NCBI RefSeq assembly: GCF_026914265.1
Contig: NC_069127.1
Location: 20,949,045-21,013,044 of the forward strand
Length of the DNA: 64,000 nucleotides
Origin: Mya arenaria
Lineage: Eukaryota; Mollusca; Bivalvia; Myida; Myidae
Direction of reading: 5' to 3'
Of this stretch, positions 23,225 to 36,519 are shown one piece after another. The notes beneath the pieces were generated by a model. The model was given only the letters and a program-made list of their open reading frames with translations, did not search any database and was not told the DNA's origin. The translations under genes and the position numbers were made by a program. Each line of letters opens with the position of its first letter. Positions within the stretch are counted from its first letter, which is position 1.

Positions 23225-26200
23225 GCAGAGGAGACCATTGTCTTATATTTTGCACAGACATTACATATAGGAGTAGAGGAGCAGGCCAATGGTTAATATT
23301 TTTTTTAACTTTTTGCACACACATTACATTTAAGAGTGAGGGAGAAAGCCAATGGCTTATATTTGGTAATTTTATGCACAAACATAACATTTAGGAGTGA
23401 GGGAAAAGGCAAATGCCTTATATTTTGGAACTTTTTGCACAAACATTACATTTAGGAGCGAGGGGGAGGCCAATGGCTTATATTTTGGAACGTTTAGCAC
23501 AAACATTACATTTAGGAGGGAGGAGGAGGCCAATGGCTTATATTTTGGAACTTTCTGAACACACATTAAATTTAGGAGCACAGGAGGAGGCAAATGGCTA
23601 ATATTTTGGAACTTTTTGCACAAACATTACATTTAAGAGTGAGGGAGAAAGCCAATGGCTTATATTTGATTTTTAAGCAGAAACATAACATTTAGGAATG
23701 AGTGAGGAGGCCAATGGCTTATATTTTGGAACTTTTTGCACAAACATTACATTTAGAAGCGAGGGGGGGGGGAAATGGCTTATTTTTTGGAACCTTTTGC
23801 ACAAACATTACATTTAAGAGGAGAGGGGAGGCCAATGGCTTATATTTTGGAATTTTTTGCACAAACATTACATTTAAGAGTAGAGGGGAGGCCAATGGCT
23901 TATATTTTGGAATTTTTTGCACAAACATTACATTTAGGAGAAGAGGAGGAGGCCAATGGCTTATATTATGGAATTTTTTGCACAAACATTACATTTAAGA
24001 GTAGAGGGGAGGCCAATGGCTTATATTTTGGAACTTTTTGCACAAACATTACATTTAGGAGAAGAGGAGAGCTTATATTTTGGAACTTTTTGCACACACA
24101 TTACATTTAGGAGGGGGGAGGCCAATGGCTTATATTTTGGAACGTTTTGCACAAACATAACATTAAGGAGTAGAGGAGGAGGCCAATGGCTTATAATTTG
24201 GAACTTTTTGCACAAACATCACATTTAGGAGAAGAGGAGAGCTTATATTTTGGAACTTTTTGCACAAACATTACATTTAGGAGGGGGGAGGCCAATGGCT
24301 TATATTTTGGAATTTTTTTGCACAAACATTACATTTAAGAGTAGAGGGGAGGCCAATGGCTTATATTTTGGAACTTTTTGCACAAACATTACATTTAGGA
24401 GAAGAGGAGAGCTTATATTTTGGAACTTTTTGCACAAACATTACATTTAGGAGGGGGGAGGCCAATGGCTTATATTTTGGAATTTTTTGCACAAACATTA
24501 CATTTAAGAGTAGAGGGGAGGCCAATGGCTTATATTTTGGAACTTTTTGCACAAACATTACATTGAGGAGTGAGGGAGAAAGCCAATGGCTTATATTTGA
24601 ACTTTTTGCACAAACATTACATTTAAGAGTAGAGGGGAGGCCAATGGCTTATATTTTGGAACTTTTTGCACAAACATTACATTTAGGAGTAGAGGGGAGG
24701 CCAATGCCTTATATTTTGGAACTTTTTGCACAAACATTACATTTAGGAGGGGGGAGGCCAATGGCTTATATTTTGGAATTTTTTGCACAAACATTACATT
24801 TAAGAGTAGAGGGGAGGCCAATGCCTTATATTTTGGAACTTTTTGCACAAACATTACATTGAGGAGTGAGGGAGAAAGCCAATGGCTTATATTTGAACTT
24901 TTTGCACAAACATTACATTTAAGAGTAGAGGGGAGGCCAATGGCTTATATTTTGGAACTTTTTGCACAAACATTACATTGAGGAGTGTGGGAGAAAGCCA
25001 ATGGCTTATATTTGAACTTTTTGCACAAACATTACATTCAAGAATGAGGGAGGAGGCCAATGCCTTATATTTTGGAACTTTTTGCATAAACATTACATTA
25101 AGGAGGGAGGGAGGAGACTTTTGTCTAGTACTTTGGAACATTTTGCACACACATTACATTTAGGAGTAGAGGGGAGGCCAATGGCTTATATTTTGGAACA
25201 TTTTGCACACACATTACATTTAGGAGTAGAGGGAAGGCCAATGCCTTATATTTTGGAACTTTTTGCACAAACATTACATTTAGAAGCGAGGGGGGGGGGG
25301 GGGAAATGGCTTATTTTTTGGAACCTTTTGCACAAACATAACATTTAAGAGTAGAGGGGAGGCCAATGGCTTATATTTTGGAACTTTTTGCACAAACATT
25401 ACATTTAGGAGGGAGGGGGAGGCCAATAGATTATATTTTGGAACCTTTTGCACAAACATTACATTAAGGAGTAGAGGGGAGCTTATATTTTGGAACTTTT
25501 TGCACAAACATTACATTTAGGAGGGGGGAGGCCAATGGCTTATATTTTGGAATTTTTTGCACAAACATTACATTTAAGAGTAGAGGGGAGGCCAATGGCT
25601 TATATTTTGGAACTTTTTGCACAAACATTACATTGAGGAGTGAGGGAGAAAGCCAATGGCTTATATTTGAACTTTTTGCACAAACATTACATTTAAGAAT
25701 GAGGGAGGAGGCCAATGCCTTATATTTTGGAACATTTTGCACACACATTACATTAAGGAGTGAGGGAGGAGACTTTTGTCTAGTATTTTGGAACATTTTG
25801 CACAAACATTACATTTAGGAGGGAGGGAGGAGGCCAATGCCTTATATTTTGGAACTTTTTGCACAAACATTACATTGAGGAGTGTGGGAGAAAGCCAATG
25901 GCTTATATTTGAACTTTTTGCACAAACATTACATTCAAGAATGAGGGAGGAGGCCAATGCCTTATATTTTGGAACTTTTTGCATAAACATTACATTAAGG
26001 AGGGAGGGAGGAGACTTTTGTCTAGTACTTTGGAACATTTTGCACACACATTACATTTAGGAGTAGAGGGGAGGCCAATGGCTTATATTTTGGAACATTT
26101 TGCACACACATTACATTTAGGAGTAGAGGGAAGGCCAATGCCTTATATTTTGGAACTTTTTGCACAAACATTACATTTAGAAGCGAGGGGGGGGGGGGAA

Positions 26201-28500
26201 ATGGCTTATTTTTTGGAACCTTTTGCACACACATTACATTTAGGAGTAGAGGGGAGGCCAATGGCTTATATTTTGGAACTTTTTGCACAAACATTACATT
26301 TAGGAGGGAGGGGGAGGCCAATAGATTATATTTTGGAACCTTTTGCACAAACATTACATTAAGGAGTAGAGGGGAGCTTATATTTTGGAACTTTTTGCAC
26401 AAACATTACATTTAGGAGGGGGGAGGCCAATGGCTTATATTTTGGAATTTTTTGCACAAACATTACATTTAAGAGTAGAGGGGAGGCCAATGGCTTATAT
26501 TTTGGAACTTTTTGCACAAACATTACATTGAGGAGTGAGGGAGAAAGCCAATGGCTTATATTTGAACTTTTTGCACAAACATTACATTTAAGAATGAGGG
26601 AGGAGGCCAATGCCTTATATTTTGGAACATTTTGCACACACATTACATTAAGGAGTGAGGGAGGAGACTTTTGTCTAGTATTTTGGAACATTTTGCACAA
26701 ACATTACATTTAGGAGGGAGGAGGAGGCCAATGGCTTATATTTTGGAACTTTTTGCACAAACATTACATTTAGGAGGGAGGAGGAGGCCAATGGCTTATA
26801 TTTTGGAACTTTTTGCACAAACATTACATTTAGGAGGGAGGAGGAGGCCAATGGCTTATATTTTGGAACTTTTTGCACAAACATTACATTTAGGAGTAGA
26901 GGGGAGGCCAGTGGCTTATATTTTGGAACATTTTGCACAAATATTACATTTAGGAGTGAGAGTGAGGCCATTGTCTAATATTTTGGAACTCTTTGCACAC
27001 ACAGGCCTATGGCTTATATTTTGGAACATTTTGCACAAAAAATACATTTAGGAATGAGGGGGGAGGCCAATGGCTTATATTTGGTAACTTTTTGCACAAA
27101 CATTACATTAAGGAGTAGAGGAGGAGGCCAATGGCTTATATTTTGGAGCCATTGGAACTTTTTGCACAAACATTACATTAAGGAGTAGAGGAGGAGGCCA
27201 ATGGCTTATATTTTGGAACTTTTTGCACAAACATAACATTTAGGAGTAGAGGGGAGGCCAATGGCTTATATTTTGGAACTTTTTGCACAAACATTACATT
27301 GAGGAGTAGAGGAGGAGGCCAATGGCTTATAATTTGGAACTTTTTGCACAAACATTACATTTAGGAGAAGAGGAGGAGGCCAATGGCTTATATTTTGGAA
27401 CTTTTTGCACAGACATAACATTTAGGAGAAGAGGAGGAGGCCAATGGCTTATATTTTGGAACTTTTTGCACAGACATAACATTTAGGAGAAGAGGAGGAG
27501 GCCAATGGCTTATATTTTGGAACTTTTTGCACAGACATAACATTTAAGAGTAGAGGGGAGGCCAATGGCTTATATTTTGGAACTTTTTGCACAGACATAA
27601 CATTTAGGAGAAGAGGGGAGGCCAATGGCTTATAATTTGGAACTTTTTGCACAAACATTACATTAAGGAGTAGAGGGGAGGCCAATGGCTCATATTTTGG
27701 AACTTTTTGCACAAACATTACATTAAGGAGTAGAGGAGGAGGCCAATGGCTTATATTTTGGAACTTTTTGCACAGACATAACATTTAGGAGAAGAGGGGA
27801 GGCCAATGGCTTATAATTTGGAACTTTTTGCACAAACATTACATTAAGGAGTAGAGGGGAGGCCAATGGCTCATATTTTGGAACTTTTTGCACAAACATT
27901 ACATTTAGGAGAAGAGGAGGAGGCCAATGGCTTATATTTTGGAACTTTTTGCACAGACATAACATTTAGGAGAAGAGGGGAGGCCAATGGCTTATATTTT
28001 GGAACTTTTTGCACAAACATTACATTAAGGAGTAGAGGGGAGGCCAATGGCTCATATTTTGGAACTTTTTGCACAAACATTACATTAAGGAGTAGAGGAG
28101 GAGGCCAATGGCTTATATTTTGGAACTTTTTGCACAAACATTACATTTAGGAGAAGAGGAGGAGGCCAATGGCTTATATTTTGGAACTTTTTGCACAGAC
28201 ATAACATTTAGGAGAAGAGGGGAGGCCAATGGCTTATATTTTGGAACTTTTTGCACAAACATCACATTGCAGAGTGAGGGAGAAAGCCAATGTCTAATAT
28301 TTGAACTTTTTGCACAAACATTACATTTATGAATGAGGGAAGAGGCCAATGGCTTATATTTCGGAACTTTGCGCACAAACATTACATTAAGGAGTGAGAG
28401 AGGAGACTATTGTCTAGTACTTTGGAATATTTTGCACACACATTACATTTAGGAGTAGAGGAGAAGTCAATGGCTTATATTTTGGAACTGTTCTCACTTA
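23225..28500. repeat. 5.3-kb satellite of about 60-bp units
   Basis: The core unit reads GGCCAATGGCTTATATTTTG, then GAACTTTTTGCACAAACATT and ACATTTAGGAGTAGAGGGGA. About 88 copies, with variants in the purine-rich end (GAGGAGGAGG, GGGGGGAGG, GGGAGAAAG). Internal duplications exist: about 24961-25800 repeats at 25858-26700 with an offset close to 896 bp. G-runs expand at 23761, 25290 and 26186. Lone decayed units occur at 23215-23280 and at 29733-29782. Because many units are 60 bases, frames stay open on both strands; I see no sign of real coding. Confidence 0.95.
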
Positions 28501-29295
28501 TATTAAGTTAAGGAGTGGGTTACTAAGGCGGCCGTTAGCATATTTTATCTTTAAACAGTCCTTCCCTTTGTTAATGTTCAAACCAAATCCAATTTTAAGT
28601 ACACGCAACTCGAACAAATGGCGACATTTAGGTCACTTAAGAGATTTGATAACAGCAAAAACACAATGATGTGACTATTAGGAATTATGTGGAGCTTTGT
28701 CTTGAGTCAACGTTCGTCAACGTCAGTATAATTATTCTTACTGTGTACGTTCAGACCCTTAGCCTTACAAAAATACAGTTATTAACAAAACCTAAGTTTG
28801 TAACTCTCTGTCCGTTTAGTTAAAACAGAACGCGTGTGAATATTCACGGTTTCTACGCTAGATCAGTTGACTTTCAGGCAATCTTTTGGCCAACTAGCAA
28901 ATAGGGCTCGATTGACTAGATTCATTGTGTTGCTTACAACGCATTACCGCTGGTCAAACATTGCATACATTATGCACACGTTACGCAAATAACTAGCACG
29001 TTTCAGATTTGGCGTGTCGGTTTTAATATTTAGCTAATCATAAAAATATCAATAAAAATATTTAATAAATACCCATCATAAATCCACACGCAATACCTAT
29101 CGCAAAATACGGTAGTCCGTATTCCACTCCAGTGCAATACGGCCGTATTACACTCTTGTGATGACACGTCATAACAAGTATCGATGCGCGATGTTAAAAA
29201 GACGTCATAAAACAAAATAGTGCGTCGTTAAAATGACATTTATTATGAAAACATGTAGCTATAGAGTGATCTGACCAGTAATGAATATAATAAAA
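28501..29295. other. no gene seen; short inverted CG-rich words near 29110
   Basis: Sequence between the satellite and a foldback element. At 29105-29165 it holds AATACGGTAGTCCGTATT and CAATACGGCCGTATTACA, two small palindromes. No exons were recognised. Confidence 0.3.
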
Positions 29296-29456
29296 GGGTT
29301 ATTAGTACTGCAATTTCATCCGGGATGTCGTATTCGACTCTCGTGGGTTTTTGCAGATTTTATTTTCACTCGGCTCGCGCCTCGTGAAATCCGAACCTGC
29401 AAAAATCCACTCGAGTCGAATGCAACCTCCCGGATCACAACGCAGTATTAATAACC
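29296..29456. mobile_element. short foldback element, about 75-bp arms
   Basis: The left arm runs from GGGTTATTAGTACTGC through ATTCGACTCTCGTGG to TTTTCACTCGG; the right arm is its complement, ending GCAGTATTAATAACC. Almost no loop remains. No coding sequence. Confidence 0.75.
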
Positions 29457-29932
29457 ATATTATATCCAAATAACCACAACCAGGATAAAACCTTGAACTT
29501 TGGCTTTGCTGTATATGCGAATAATCTGAATATACAAGATTTTGTGACTTTTGACGCCAGACCCTTACACATATTATGTATATTTTGAATATGTAAATGA
29601 TAAATGAATTTTCTAAGCAACGTGTTAGGGAAGGAAAGTCCAAAATGTTTCAAAATGTACTCTTGTAACGGATAAATATTCGTTTGGAAATAGCGAAATT
29701 TAAACGCGTTGTCGGATTTAGTGTGAATTATTTTGGAATTTTTCGCACATAATTGAGGAGATGGCCATTGTCTTATATAACTAAACCCCTCTCAAATAAA
29801 GCAAGAAATTAGGGAAAAAAACGTAAAGTAGAAAATTTTATGTATGCATATTCATAATATGTATATACTGTGGAAAACAAAGCACTTTAATAACACAGTT
29901 AATAACACTCAACATTAGTAATGAAATCGATA

Positions 29933-32900
29933 CTATAATTTGGAAACCACATGTGTAGTGCTTGCTAAGTGCGGTTGGGGCGTAGTTATGTTCTCAGCTG
30001 TGGTTGGGTTACACTGCGAATTGCAGAAGTCACCACGGCAACAGTAGGCCGGACAATCTCCAGGTTGATCAGTGCTGGTTGAACGCTTGCATATCTGCAG
30101 ATATATTTCAGATTCATGTATAAAGGGTGGACAGGTGGTTAATACTTAACTATTTAAGAGATTATAAATTCAATTCCTTCCAAGCTTTATTCACATAGCT
30201 CCTCTCAAAGAGCACCAGGCAGTGCTGTTTTTCTAACCAGGAAAGGGAAGTCATAGTGAGTATGTAAGTTATCTACTTTCGACACAATTTAGCTTGATTG
30301 AAATACGTATGAACTTAAATAAAATAAATGAGGTATCTTTTTGTACGTACTTTACGACCAGGCCCGTGTGGATATGATTTGAACAAATCTGGGTTGCTAT
30401 TCATTATGCACATTATGTCAATCTGATGGTCATACATCATTGACTTCATTTACCGTATAGGTCCGTTATTTTTATTGAGCAGTCCGATTAGCTACATCGT
30501 TCTTAGTTCCAATTAAGATCAGTATTAAACATTGCACTTGGTGAAGGACTCATATTTCCAAAAAATAAGTGTATGTAAAAATAAATTAGGCTTACATTCT
30601 CGGACTTGCATTGTCCTCTGTATATAGGGTCAGGATGATTTATATACACGTGTGGAATAAACAGCATACACATCTGAAAATTAACAGGTTTTAGAGTTTG
30701 TCAATGACTTGGAAAACATGCTCAAATAACTAAAAGAGATTAGAAGTATCTTCCATGGCCGAGATTGTATGAAAGGTTCTTCTCAGCCCGAGCCTAGACT
30801 GTTTTTCGGAAACAATGTCTAAAGAGTTTCCGCAGAACACTCTATGTGACGGTTGGGAACACGAGCGACCATGGTAGATGCTTTTTCTCACACCTCAATT
30901 AAACAAAATATTGTAAAAAATGTATTTTTTTTTAATCTATATTTTACACACGGATGCTTGCTACTTTTTTATATTTGCCTATGAGCAAGATAAGGATTTC
31001 CATCATGGCCAAATATTTGGATCTGCTTATCTGGAGTTGGTAAAATAATGTTCCAAAATCCGGATACTCTGTCGCTATCCATATTGCTTCAATACCAGTT
31101 AAGAATTAAGATATATATATATGTTTTTTTATAATTTTATTACAAACTTATATTATTTAATTGTTGCTATGTAACTATTAGGCTACGATATTTGATTATT
31201 ACTAATAACACTCTGCGGCAAAGTTAAGAATTGTTATACCTCATCTTGAGGGCAAATGGATACAAATTCACAGTGTTCCGGCTGGTTGATTTCGCTGCAC
31301 GTGAAACAGTAGGGTCCACGTTGGTCATGGGGCACAGCTGATGGAAACAAATAGTGAAGCATTGGTTATTGAATTTTTACTCTAGCACTAATATACATAC
31401 AGTTGTTTGGACAGTTGTCGCACCTAACCGATTTGGCTCATCGATACAAAAGCATTCGGAACTCCTCGGCCATTTTTATCGAAAACAACCTCGGATGTAT
31501 GCCGGTACATAAGTTGAAGTAGTTCTTAAGTTTTGAATTATATCATTAACTAAAGGTCGTGTTTAAGAGTTGTATTTATTGATCTAAGTTTAAATTGATT
31601 GCCAGTGAAGTGTATTATTGCAAACTTAATTAACATTCCCAAGAATTCAGTCATAAAGTTTAACTGCTAAATAAAATTACTACGCGATCTACTTGCAGCG
31701 GACTTAAACGTACCTCTTTTTGAGTATATTAACTGTCCAAATACATCCGAGGTTGTTTTCGATAAAAATGGCCGAGGAGCTCCGAATGATGCCAAAGCAC
31801 AAAGTTGGCGATATTCGGGGATAGGTACTAGTACGGTAGCGCAACGATATCACATCGTTAAGAACTGAAGTATATCGTCAGAACATCGACGAAACAAATA
31901 ACAACGGCTGGCCACGGTATGAATTTTCTAACATGCTCATAATATCTGGCGATTCACTTTCGTTGTGAGCAACAAAACTTAAACGGTAGTACCCCGGTAT
32001 CACTCCGCTATATATAGCTTCGGTCAACCGTGGCGCATCGGTAGACCAACGGCGGCGCCTCGGAATTACACTAACGCTACAGACATGAGGTAATCTGTAG
32101 CACATAGGTTCTTGTTATATCGGTTGGACAACGGTATCACTACGCCGGTACTACATCGGTATTGCTACGGTCAATGTGATTTTTTTCTGTAACGAATCTA
32201 AGGACAATTATCTACTAGAATGTGTAACGCTTTGATATCATTATTGTAAAAAAAGTACAAAAATGTAAAAAAAAAAAATGTTTCGGAGACCGGGTTCGAA
32301 CCCATGTCGCCAAAATTGCAGTCCAGCGTCGTATCCACTGAGCTACGGTGTGGCATAATTAAGCTATACACCTACCTCGTTAATATCACGTGATAACACC
32401 GACAAGCAAATCACGCATTAGGAATGAATTCTTCTTGGTAGACATACCCAGTAATCTTTTTTTAATGGAAAACTACGAAATTACGGCTAAACTAAAATAC
32501 ATTGTAACTATGTGGTACTTCAGTTAGTAAGTTTCAATGCATTGTACACATCGATGCCAAGTTTATGTCAGTTTTCGACAAAAAAATCCCACTATTTTAT
32601 CGTACGGAATACAGCCCCTTTAATAGCAGAAAGCGCAAAAATATTAAATGATTTCTGAATGCTAAAGGATTTACTGCGATCTACTATAGTCTCCTAAGTT
32701 AAAATTCCGTGTTTTATGCTCATTCTTTCAAATTCTCGGTATCCTTCATATGAACAATTGTTTTCATTTGAACAATTGTTATTCATCTTTTTAGAATATT
32801 AAAACAATTTTATTAATTGTGTTATATCTTATTTCGGAGTAAGAGTGCATTTTTAATTTTTCAGAAAATGACGTGGACAATATAAAAAAATCTCCGTCTT

Positions 32901-35900
32901 TAGTATAAATTATTTAGTATAATTCTTAGATCAAGTTTAGTACGCCATCCATCATTTTACTTGGCATTCACATTGTTCATATGATTCTGTACAGAGTGTA
33001 TATTGAGTAAGACAAAGCGTTGACCATTCCCATTGGTTTAACAATGCATCTTAGGATCTATTGGTCAGACATTGCAGCTCTGGTATATAAACCTCGTCGC
33101 AAGTGTACGATTATCTCATCGACATGATTATATCTGTAAATTTTGTTCATAAGCGTACATAAAAATGTTTGGTTCCATTTATCCTCCCAACCCTATATTT
33201 TTTCCTTCCGACCCTTCACTTTCTTGGCCGAATTGTGGACTATTTTTCGTCATTTCATAAAAAATGCGTTTTCGAGTGAACATGTAAAAATTTGACCATA
33301 TCAAATTAAAAAAAAAAATACAACAGAGAAATACACAGAATCCCGGTTCTCGAAAGTTATGTCTACCTTACAACCGACGCTTCTTCTTGAGATGTTTGTG
33401 TAAACAAAAAACATTTTGTAATTGTAAAAACATTAAGTAATTGAAAATCAGACCTACGCCGCCGCATCCTGCGTTGTTGCAAAATGACGTCGTGCAACAC
33501 TCCAGACAAGTTGTGACGTCAGTGCTCCGTTGTTGGTGGGTAAGTTGCGGAACACGGTCTCCATGAGTAAGCACGTGTTGGCATACCTAAAATAAAACCG
33601 GCAAATGATTATGTTTGCGTTCGCAGATTAAGTGATTTCCTCAAGAAATATGAAGTATTCAACTGTTTTTTTTTTGTTCGAAACCTTTAAAGATGCCTTA
33701 TATGAAAATTAAAATAGAGTCATATTTCAAAATAAATAAATAATGTTTAGCAAAAATAAGCTGAACGTTTTGATAAGGAAAGTATGCAGCGAAAGGCGCC
33801 ATTTCAAGCGTTCATCGGGTAAATCTATAAATACTAAATGTAATATCTAACGAATGAAACATTTAAATGTTTAATAAACGTGTAAACATGCATAGTTGTG
33901 TCCCTTTTTTTGGTGATTACACATGTCCCTTTTTAGGGCATATAAGTGTACATTTTAAAGTGAACATACTAGTAAGTGTTTCATTTTAAGTGAATATAAG
34001 TGTCCCTTTTAAAGAACCAACCTCTTTTGACTTACACCCCGTGTTGTAAACAACGGCTCCATTTAGTGTGATCACTTGCTCAACCGAGCAATACTGGAAT
34101 ACAAATATTAAAACAATTAAGTAAATATTTACCACCTTAAAATGCAATCAAATCAAGTAAGTTTTCAAAAAGCTTACGTTTTAACAATATTAACCACATT
34201 ACTTCGGAAATTGACATAACGTCAAAACATCCAGGCCCCAATTTTTCGAAAGTTATTTAACCCAACAAGCTTAAATAGCTTATTTCATTAAGCCAACTTG
34301 CTTAATAAAACATAGTTCATCGTCATATTAAATTCATAAAGATGATTCCCTTTTAAAGTCCAAAACCTGTAATGTAAATATTACTTATATAATACCAATA
34401 CAAAAATAGTCAGATTAGCCTTCTCCTGATATGAGTGACTTCGAGATATTGGTGCCTGCTATAAAACACCATTGTAAAGATATACAAGTCACGTAAATAG
34501 CTCTAGACAAAACAAACGCAAGTGGATTAAAGTGGAACGCGACTATGAACGAATTTTCGAGTTAATGACTGAAAATTGGTATACGAATAGATGAGCTTAT
34601 GCCCAGTTAGGGACTGTTTTTACTTTTTTAATATTCGGAACAGTTTTGAATCTACGAGTCTTCAAAATATGCCACTGACGTCAATTTTGAGACGTCTGTC
34701 ATATTTTTTCGTTCCAGCTACAATAACCGATAAAAGTAGCGATTTATCGAAGGCGGTTGCAACATATCAAATGTATAGTTAAAACTTTATTAACTGTACA
34801 GCAATTGTGAAGGAAGTTATATTAACCTACTTCATGGAACTCGCGCTGGCATACGATGTTACGCGAGAGGTCATAATACTGTTAAAACACTTGCCCGGTC
34901 ATCATCCAAACGTACATGCCCCCATTACATTCTGATCAGCATATTTGTTTACGAATTAAGAGACAAATGGTAGGTTAAAAGTGCCTAATGACACAATTAC
35001 CTGATATCAAAACCTGTAAAATAATCACTTGTTTTAATATTGGAAATTATATAAAATTCAGGGCCAAACCTCATTTGGGCTACACGTTGATACTCTCCCA
35101 CAGTCTCGGGGAAATGGCAGGTTTTGACATTCGAAACAGCGCAGTTTTTCGGCTGACATGTATGGAAAGAAATCGGTAATTTTTAGAGAATATACTACTG
35201 GTTAAGGAACATAAAAACACACCAATAGAAAATGAAAGTTTTTGGTTACAAGTAAAATATACATATTAAACAAAAGTTCTGTTTAATACAAGTCGTATCT
35301 TTTTCGACGATAATCAATGTTTTTACGACATAAGTTTACTTATTAACGTGCATTTCAGAAATTAATCTATGATGGAAGACATTGCAACTGGCCAAACTGT
35401 TGGGGTCAATCTGTGTGACACCACTTCTTCATATTCTGAGAATTTTTAATGTTGTTTTCAATTCATTATGTTATAAAGTCAACCCTTGTGTTATCTAGTA
35501 TCTTGAAGTATTTAATTCTATTTCTGAATCATCATTCTCACATACTGTATGACTTCATTTCTAGTGAAAACTAAATAAACGCTAGTCCCTATTCTACCCT
35601 ATCTTTCTTAAGCAATCCAGATCAAGTAAACACCATCACAGAGAGGAACTTATATAACGTATAAGCGTTTTAAAAGTATGACTCCGATATATTCAGACAC
35701 ATTTTATATAATATCTTTTGTACATAGTGAATTTATGAAATCAATATATCATTAAACTGAATAAATACATGTATGTTCAATATAGACTGTTTGATAGTAA
35801 TCAATATTTCATTGGTTGATTTTAATATATATACATATATATCACAAATATAAACAATTAAAATGCGAATGAAAGTCACTTACATTTACAAAACTGGTAG

Positions 35901-35944
35901 CATATGACAAAGATTAACAAACTCTGATACAAACTAAATTCCAT
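29933..35944 (-). CDS. secreted protein with two twelve-cysteine Ly6/uPAR-like domains (7 exons, 228 aa)
   Basis: Exons on the minus strand: 35884-35944, 35070-35152, 34022-34093, 33454-33586, 31240-31337, 30596-30673 and 29933-30094. Phases agree throughout (1,0,0,1,0,0); most donors are GTAAG-like, but those at 35069, 34021 and 33453 are weaker. Exon 1 is a signal peptide (MEFSLYQSLLIFVICY). Two domains follow, each made by three exons and with the same cysteine plan: CFEC, DC, TC, YC, GC, VC, TC, ECC, FCN, GC and CFTC, HC, IC, MC, QC, IC, DC, YCC, FCN, QC. The closing CCxxxxCN is the Ly6/three-finger signature; canonical domains have ten cysteines, so this is a variant. Domain 2 has RGD in CCRGDFCN. 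There is no hydrophobic tail for a GPI anchor, so it is probably secreted. Confidence 0.75.
30125..30330 (+). mobile_element. decayed SINE copy
   Basis: The body AGCACCAGGCAGTGCTG, TTTCTAACCAGGAAA and GTCATAGTGAGT resembles the bodies at 2400-2520 and 39858-39960. The tRNA-like head is barely readable. It lies in the last intron of the Ly6-like gene. Confidence 0.5.
30745..31046. mobile_element. copy of the hairpin-plus-TIR element seen at 45.4-46.4 kb
   Basis: It begins with GTATCTTCCATGGCCGAG, forms an imperfect hairpin around CGGAAACAATG..GTTTCCGC, continues with ATGGTAGATGCTTTTTCTC and ends GGATCTGCTTATCTGG, in parallel with 45828-46416 but with most of the interior missing. It lies in an intron of the Ly6-like gene. 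Confidence 0.65.
31453..31788. mobile_element. 336-bp Mutator-type MITE, copy 1
   Basis: Ends CATTCGGAACTCCTCGGCCA and its inverse, with inverted repeats of about 48 bp. Flanked by ATACAAAAG and ATGCCAAAG, seven of nine matching. Same length as the copy at 36093-36428, with its interior reversed relative to that copy. Long terminal repeats with nine-base duplications suggest the Mutator superfamily. It lies between exons 4 and 5 of the Ly6-like gene. Confidence 0.85.
32283..32357 (-). mobile_element. tRNA-like SINE head
   Basis: On the minus strand: GTAGCTCAGTGGATACGACG (A box), then TGGGTTCGAACCC (B box). Pairing of the acceptor stem and anticodon stem fails, so it is not a working tRNA. 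A T-rich tail follows on that strand. It lies in an intron of the Ly6-like gene. Confidence 0.65.
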
Positions 35945-36092
35945 GACCGATCATGTAACTCGAATATATGTCTTGTGGTATTCAACACTAGAGAAGTGTT
36001 ATCTTTTCAGCTTTACACTCAACGACTAGTATGTATGACCTTTGATATTGAGGACACCTAGTTCTATGTTGGACCGCATACATGTTCCATTC

Positions 36093-36428
36093 CATTCGGA
36101 GCTCCTCGGCCATTATTTTCAAAAACAACCTCGGATGTATATGGACGGTTTACATACTTAAAAAGTGGTACGTTTAAGTCCGCTGCAAATAGATCGCGTA
36201 GTAATCTTATTTAGTAGTTAAAATGTATGACTTAACTCTTGGGAATCGTAATCATGTTTGCAATAATACACTTCACTGGCAATCAATTTAAACTGAGAGC
36301 AATGAATACAACTCTTAAACACTACATTTAATTAATGCTTTTATTCAAAAAAATACGGACTACTTCAACAGATGTACCGGCATACATCCGAGGTTGTTTT
36401 TGAAAAAATGGCCGAGGAGTTCCGAATG
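36093..36428. mobile_element. 336-bp Mutator-type MITE, copy 2
   Basis: Terminal inverted repeats of about 48 bp beginning CATTCGGAGCTCCTCGGCCA. It is flanked on both sides by the perfect nine-base duplication GTTCCATTC (36084-36092 and 36429-36437). It lies about 150 bp upstream of the Ly6-like start codon, so it may sit in or near that promoter. Confidence 0.92.
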
Positions 36429-36519
36429 GTTCCATTCTATAGTGTACATGCCTTCATTAGAATAGCCGAACATTGAAAACTGTTCGTTATCTAAATAGCC
36501 AATATTTAAGGTGGGAAAT

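Noticed and set aside
23400-28382. Many open frames of 60-168 codons on both strands
   Set aside because: They follow the satellite period of about 60 bases, appear on both strands, and change with each unit variant; no start, splice or codon signal supports coding.
23225-28500. CRISPR-like array
   Set aside because: Units are contiguous and similar throughout, with no unique spacers, in a eukaryotic setting.
30027-30041. RGD in the Ly6-like protein as an integrin-binding site
   Set aside because: It sits between the CC and CN of the domain core; three residues are too little evidence to claim integrin binding.
32283-32357. Functional tRNA gene on the minus strand
   Set aside because: Anticodon and acceptor stems fail to pair; only the box words are kept.
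34831-34878. Extra exon of 16 codons for the Ly6-like gene (phases 0 and 0)
   Set aside because: It has an acceptor and GTAGGT donor and would fit in phase, but domain 1 is complete without it and domain 2 has no counterpart.
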